Shown here: positions 7,232 through 10,177 of the stretch, one piece after another
Layout: the number at the start of each line of letters is the position of its first letter
Numbering within the stretch: the first letter of the stretch is position 1
Source of the DNA: Pseudomonadota bacterium
GTDB taxonomy: Bacteria; Pseudomonadota; Alphaproteobacteria; Sphingomonadales; Sphingomonadaceae
Direction: 5' to 3'
DNA length: 10,177 bases
NCBI GenBank assembly: GCA_023427285.1
Contig: JAEZBH010000195.1
Location: 1 to 10,177 of the forward strand
Position numbers and translations under genes: made by a program
Notes under the pieces: generated by a model
Seen by the model: only the letters and a program-made list of their open reading frames with translations
Databases searched by the model: none
What the model was told of the DNA's origin: nothing

Positions 7232-7619
7232 GGGCAGAGGATCTGTAAGCCGGGTTCTGTGTACGTGGGATGAATTCCCACGCCGACGACCATTCCTCTA
7301 CGACAGACGTTGCCGCCTGCCTCTAGCAACCAACCCGGACGGTCATGCCGGATATGCATAGGCAGCCCGAAAGCTGCCGCGCCGTCCCTACTCGGTTTTG
7401 CTCCCAGCGGGGTTTGCCATGCCTGCGCTGTTACCAGCCCAGCGGTGCGCTCTTACCGCACCTTTTCACCCTTACCAGCGCTAAAGCTGGCGGTTCGATC
7501 TCTGTGGCACTGTCCCTCGGGTCACCCCGGCCGGGCGTTACCCGGCGCTGTTTATCCGTGGAGCCCGGACTTTCCTCCCCCCGCATTGCTGCGGGCGGCG
7601 GCCGTCCGATCCTCTGCCC
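7232..7619 (-). ncRNA. rnpB: RNase P RNA, bacterial class A
   Basis: This is the catalytic RNA of ribonuclease P, which removes 5' leaders from tRNA precursors in complex with the RnpA protein. The ends form a perfect 12-bp P1 stem: 7608-7619 pairs with 7232-7243. The conserved 5' block GAGGAAAGTCCGGGCTC is at 7577-7561 and the 3' block ACAGAACCCGGCTTACAG is at 7262-7245, giving the P4 core. Between them are AGGGACAGTGCCACAGAGA, the AGGGTGAAAAGGTGCGGTAA segment, and the P15-P16 region with GGCAAACC and a TAGGGA. The length near 388 bases is normal for the class. The true mature ends may differ by a few bases. The only -10-like element at a suitable distance is CATATC (7633-7628), and I see no good -35 for it. 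rnpB beside mraZ on the same strand is common in alphaproteobacteria. Confidence 0.97.
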
Positions 7620-7757
7620 GGCGCCTTGATATGGGAAATCCTCCCACCGCGCCAGCCAAGAAACACCGATTCGTGCCTGCCCGCCCCCGACGATCAGCCC
7701 CAGACGAACAACCTTGCCATTCCCCATGGCGGGCCTTACGGGTTCAGAGCAGAGAAC

Positions 7758-7830
7758 ATGACCGCCTACGCGGCAGCTATCAGGTGAGCCGCCTACGCGG
7801 CAGCCATAGGTGAGCCGCCTACGCGGCGGG
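7758..7830. repeat. Three tandem hairpin-forming repeats, period 26-27 bases
   Basis: The 12-base core CCGCCTACGCGG occurs three times, at 7762-7773, 7789-7800 and 7815-7826, each inside a unit beginning RTGA and ending CAGCYAT(C)AG in the first two copies. In minus-strand RNA each copy can fold into a 5-6 bp stem with loop GCGUA. The array fills the space between the rnpB 5' region and the ribosome binding site of the lipoprotein gene. No unique spacers separate the copies. Confidence 0.9.
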
Positions 7831-7844
7831 AGGGAGAAAGCCGC

Positions 7845-8060
7845 ATGCGCGTTGGACTTATCTTGATTTCCGCAACCCTTCTGCTGGCCGGTTGCAGCGG
7901 CGGGTCCAACAAGGACCGGCCCGAAAACGCGGGCCAGAAAGCCAAGGCCGAGATTACCCTGTCTGAAGATGCCAAGAAGGCCGCCAAGCGCCTGCCCGGC
8001 ACTCTTGCGGGCGATTCGGCCAATGCCGCCCACACGGGCGAGGCCATTCCCCCGCAATAA
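7845..8060 (+). CDS. Small putative lipoprotein of unknown function
   Basis: This 71-residue protein begins with a short positive end and a hydrophobic helix, followed by the lipobox L-A-G-C with C17 as the acylated residue. After signal peptidase II cleavage the mature part would be 55 residues, mostly charged and polar (Lys, Glu, Ala, Asp), with no domain I recognise. AGGGAG lies 8 bases before the ATG, a strong ribosome binding site. The gene stands alone on the plus strand, divergent from rnpB and convergent with the amidase gene, and is followed by a strong terminator, so it looks like a complete single-gene unit. A weak promoter candidate is TTGCCA (7714-7719) and TTACGG (7736-7741) with 16 bases between. 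Inner or outer membrane location cannot be settled; position +2 is Ser, which does not suggest inner-membrane retention by the E. coli Asp rule. Confidence 0.8.
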   Translation: MRVGLILISATLLLAGCSGGSNKDRPENAGQKAKAEITLSEDAKKAAKRLPGTLAGDSANAAHTGEAIPPQ

Positions 8061-8071
8061 GCCCGGCTTTT

Positions 8072-8129
8072 CAGATGTGAGCGGCCGATTCGCGCAGCGA
8101 TTCAGCAAGGCCGCTCAACCATCTGTTTT
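8072..8129 (+). terminator. Intrinsic terminator after the lipoprotein gene
   Basis: The arms 8072-8086 (CAGATG then TGAGCGGCC) and 8109-8125 (GGCCGCTCA, then AC, then CATCTG) form a 15-bp stem with a 2-base bulge and a 22-base loop, directly followed by TTTT (8126-8129). The polarity fits the plus-strand gene. On the minus strand the hairpin is not followed by a T-run, so it is a weaker candidate for ending the amidase operon. Confidence 0.8.
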
Positions 8130-8139
8130 CAAATAAAGT

Positions 8140-8874
8140 TTACGCCTGCGCGCCCACCTGGCCCAGCAGGGCGAGCAGCAGCCCTTGCGTTTGCGCATCG
8201 GCATGGCCGGTCAATTCCTGCGGACGGAACCGGCGCTGGAACGCCAGCGTCACCGCTTCGGTTTGCGCATCGAACACGCCGGTCTCGGCAAGCCCGTAGC
8301 CCCACGCGGCCAGCAGCGCCTGATAGCCCCGCACCGCTTCGCCCGCATCGCCCGGCTCCAGCGGTGCATAGTGGCCGTCCCGCCCCTTGCCCGGCCAAAG
8401 CCCCAGACCCGCATCCGCCAGCCGCTTCCAGTCGAACAGCTCGCCGGGGTCCTGCTTGCGGCCCGGCGCCACGTCAGAGTGACCCACAATGTTGCGGGCA
8501 GGAATGGGATGACGTCCCACGATGCCGCGCGCCAGCTCGATCAGCGCCTCCATCTGCGCCTCGGGAAAGGGCCGGTAGCCGAACTCATGCCCCGGATTGG
8601 CCAGCTCGATGCCGATGGAGGCCGAGTTCACGTCCGTCACGCCGCGCCAGCTCGACACGCCCGCGTGCCAGGCCCGCCGATCCTCCGGCACCTGAATGTA
8701 CACGGTGCCGTCCTCGTCGATGGTGTAGTGGGCAGAGACCTTGGACGCCGGGTTGGCCAGCCAGTCCACCGCCGCTATCCCCGACTCCATACCCGTGTAA
8801 TGCAGCACCAGCATGGAGACCGGCTGGCCGCGCCGGTCCTCATGGTTGGGCGACGGGCGATATGCCAGCTTCAT
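8140..8874 (-). CDS. N-acetylmuramoyl-L-alanine amidase (amidase_2) with C-terminal peptidoglycan-binding domain
   Basis: This 244-residue zinc amidase of the AmpD/AmiD family cleaves the bond between MurNAc (or anhydro-MurNAc) and L-Ala of peptidoglycan fragments. The amidase_2 domain covers about 20-150. Expected zinc ligands are H25 in LVLHYTG, H132 in VGHSDVAPGRKQDPG, and D142; E90 in SIGIEL and K140 fit the catalytic positions. A PG_binding_1-like domain with GDAGEAVRGYQ and FDAQTEAVTLAFQ spans about 174-238. The ATG at 8874 was chosen over an earlier frame start at 9096 because it overlaps the transporter stop as ATGA, has GGAGAGG upstream, and begins with the family-like PSPNHEDRRG. 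I see no signal peptide or lipobox, suggesting cytoplasmic recycling as for AmpD, though the PG-binding domain is more usual in envelope enzymes. Confidence 0.93.
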   Translation of the reverse strand: MKLAYRPSPNHEDRRGQPVSMLVLHYTGMESGIAAVDWLANPASKVSAHYTIDEDGTVYIQVPEDRRAWHAGVSSWRGVTDVNSASIGIELANPGHEFGYRPFPEAQMEALIELARGIVGRHPIPARNIVGHSDVAPGRKQDPGELFDWKRLADAGLGLWPGKGRDGHYAPLEPGDAGEAVRGYQALLAAWGYGLAETGVFDAQTEAVTLAFQRRFRPQELTGHADAQTQGLLLALLGQVGAQA

Positions 8875-9770
8875 GCGAGCCTCTCCGGTTTCACATAGGC
8901 CTGCTCTTGCTCCTGCTCCTTTTTCGCGGTGCGGAGCGTAATGATGGCGACACCCGCCAGAGCGATCAGAGCGCCAATAATCATCTGACCCGTCAGCACG
9001 CTGCCAAGGAACAGCACCGAGGAGGCAACGCCCACCAGCGGCGAGAGCAGCGTGAACGGCGTCACCACCGTGACCGGGTAGCGCTGGAGCAGCCACGCCA
9101 GCCCCGCGTGCCCGACGACAGAGGAGAAGCCCGCCGCGAACAGCAGATAGCCGAAGACCTCCAGCGGAATATCCTGCGGATTGGCCAGCACGCCCGGCTC
9201 ATAGACGATCGAGAGCAGCGCCATCGGCGGAATGCTGCAAATTGCAACCCACGCCTGCAGGTTGAGCGGCGAGACGCCCTGCAGATTGCGCAGCATCACG
9301 GTGCCGAGCGCGCCCGAGAACGAGGCAAGGCACGCCAGCCCCAGCGGCAGGCGTTCATCGAACATGTGCGGATCAAACGACAGGTACGCCACGCCCGAGA
9401 AGGCCAGCACGATACCGCTGGCGCGAATCCAGCGAATCCGCTCGCCCAGCAGCGCGATGGCGAGAATGACCGTAAACGGCACAGCCAATTGCCCGGCAAT
9501 GGCCAGTGCGCCCATGTTCGTTGCCATCGAGAACGCCACGTTCATCACCGAGAACTGGAGCGCACCCATAATCAGGCCGATGGCAACGATCTGCCCCATC
9601 CGCCCCGGCACCCAGCGCAGCGCGGGCAGGCACAGCACGAACAGGAAGAAGAAACGCACCGCCCCTGCGGCAAACGGGTCCAAACCGTTCAGCGCCAGCT
9701 TCACCGGCACGATGTTGAACCCCCACGCCACGTTGATGAGCATGAGAAAGGCAAAATGTAACGGCTTCAT
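8871..9770 (-). CDS. EamA/DMT-superfamily inner-membrane transporter
   Basis: This 299-residue, highly hydrophobic protein has about ten membrane segments in two similar halves, the layout of the drug/metabolite transporter superfamily (two EamA domains). The first half contains NVAWGFNIVPVKLAL (13-27) and ends near LLGERIRW (107-114), the usual LxGE-x position at the end of an EamA repeat. The second half has YPVTVVTPFTLLSPLVGVASS (231-251), then a shortened VLFLGSVLTGQMIIGALIAL (252-271) in place of the usual GE. The tail KKEQEQEQ is charged and cytoplasmic. Substrates of the family range over amino acids, nucleosides and other metabolites, and none can be assigned here. Both ends overlap neighbours by ATGA, so it is translated with the DjlA-like gene and the amidase. 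A good AGGAAGAGG site precedes the ATG. Confidence 0.93.
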   Translation of the reverse strand: MKPLHFAFLMLINVAWGFNIVPVKLALNGLDPFAAGAVRFFFLFVLCLPALRWVPGRMGQIVAIGLIMGALQFSVMNVAFSMATNMGALAIAGQLAVPFTVILAIALLGERIRWIRASGIVLAFSGVAYLSFDPHMFDERLPLGLACLASFSGALGTVMLRNLQGVSPLNLQAWVAICSIPPMALLSIVYEPGVLANPQDIPLEVFGYLLFAAGFSSVVGHAGLAWLLQRYPVTVVTPFTLLSPLVGVASSVLFLGSVLTGQMIIGALIALAGVAIITLRTAKKEQEQEQAYVKPERLA

Positions 9771-10177
9771 GCGGCCTCTTCCTGCGCGAGAAGAGTCCGG
9801 TAGGCCGCATTGATTGCTGCCATCCGCTGTTCCGCGACGCGAATAAACTCGGTAGGGACACCTGCCGCAATATGGCGGTCAGGATGATGCTGCTTCACCA
9901 GCTGCCGATAGGCGGCACGCACTTCAGGCAGGCTTGCGCCCGGCTCGACGCCGAGAATCACATAAGGATCGTCCGGGTGGCTGGGCACATGGCGGGAGCG
10001 GATGCGGGCAAAGGCCCCGCCCCTGAAACCGAGAAGCCCGCCCACCGTCTCCAGAAATGCCATTTCCTCGTCGGTCACATAGCCGTCCGAGCGGGCGATC
10101 AGGAACAAAGCGTCCAGCAGGTCTTCCAGAATCGGCGAACCCTCGCCGAACAGGTGCGCCGCCTGCTTGGCATAGGC
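9767..10177 (-). CDS. DjlA/DjiA-like co-chaperone, TerB plus J domain (5' end outside the window)
   Basis: The frame is open to the window edge, giving 136 visible residues of a larger protein. The first part, AYAKQAAHLFGEGSPILEDL and onward through ARSDGYVTDEEMAFLETVGG, is the end of a TerB/DjlA-like helical domain. The C-terminal J domain starts near DPYVILGVEPGASLPEVRAAY and holds the HPD motif (98-100 of the visible part) in KQHHPDRH, needed to stimulate DnaK ATPase activity. TerB followed by a C-terminal J domain is the DjlA layout. The membrane anchor of E. coli DjlA would be in the missing N-terminus, so its presence is unknown. A TTG at 10108 could be mistaken for a start, but the upstream frame is clearly homologous, so it is internal. 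The stop overlaps the transporter ATG. Confidence 0.92.
   Translation of the reverse strand, partial: AYAKQAAHLFGEGSPILEDLLDALFLIARSDGYVTDEEMAFLETVGGLLGFRGGAFARIRSRHVPSHPDDPYVILGVEPGASLPEVRAAYRQLVKQHHPDRHIAAGVPTEFIRVAEQRMAAINAAYRTLLAQEEAA

Noticed and set aside
7654..7659. TTGGCT as the rnpB -35 element
   Set aside because: The gap to the best -10 (CATATC, 7633-7628) is 20 bases, too long for a convincing sigma-70 promoter.
7310..7813. Plus- and minus-strand open frames across the RNase P RNA region
   Set aside because: The region is explained by a structured RNA with P1, P4 and other conserved blocks. Translations show no protein family.
7758..7830. CRISPR array
   Set aside because: The stem resembles a type I-F repeat, but there are only three copies, separated by 14-15 similar bases rather than unique spacers of about 32, and there are no cas genes in the window.
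8875..9096. N-terminal extension of the amidase starting at 9096
   Set aside because: It would run 222 bases into the transporter gene and encode unrelated sequence. The ATG at 8874 sits in an ATGA overlap with a good ribosome binding site.
8364..9761. 465-residue plus-strand frame opposite the amidase and transporter
   Set aside because: It spans two real minus-strand genes and their overlap, with low-complexity Arg/His/Gln/Pro content and no domain.
10106..10108. TTG at 10108 as the start of a small J-domain protein
   Set aside because: The frame continues upstream to the window edge with typical TerB/DjlA-like sequence, so the gene is cut by the window rather than starting there.

Overview
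This looks like a core chromosomal segment from a GC-rich alphaproteobacterium. The gene order (DjlA-like gene, amidase, rnpB, then mraZ and the division/cell-wall cluster) is typical of that class. The MraZ sequence reads most like sphingomonad MraZ, with a PCLVAYD segment and an FEVWNP segment near the end. The order-level assignment is an inference from remembered family patterns, not from a search.

Positions 1-7130 hold the 5' part of a division and cell wall (dcw) operon on the minus strand: mraZ, rsmH, an ftsL-type gene, ftsI, murE, murF and the first six codons of mraY. Most junctions overlap by 1 or 4 bases (TGATG or ATGA) and the others are 3 to 20 bases apart, so the operon is almost certainly transcribed as one unit with coupled translation. 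It makes the regulator MraZ, the 16S rRNA methyltransferase RsmH, the divisome membrane protein FtsL, the septal transpeptidase FtsI, and the enzymes that add meso-diaminopimelate (MurE) and D-Ala-D-Ala (MurF) to the peptidoglycan precursor before MraY moves it to the membrane.

Positions 6925-7230 are the control region of that operon: a probable rnpB terminator, TGGG-type direct repeats that look like MraZ operators, a possible sigma-70 promoter and a leader of roughly 110 bases. Positions 7232-7619 are a class A RNase P RNA gene on the minus strand. The 225 bases above it hold three tandem hairpin-forming repeats of 26-27 bases, next to a small plus-strand lipoprotein gene (7845-8060) that ends in a good intrinsic terminator.

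Positions 8140-10177 hold a second minus-strand operon with ATGA overlaps at every junction: a 3' fragment of a DjlA-like TerB/J-domain co-chaperone, an EamA/DMT-family transporter, and an amidase_2 peptidoglycan amidase with a C-terminal peptidoglycan-binding domain. The window is mostly conserved housekeeping DNA. The parts most worth a second look are the tandem hairpin repeats beside rnpB, the putative MraZ operators, the very long proline/alanine-rich tail on FtsL, and the transporter coupled to the amidase. I see no mobile element, phage gene or defence system.
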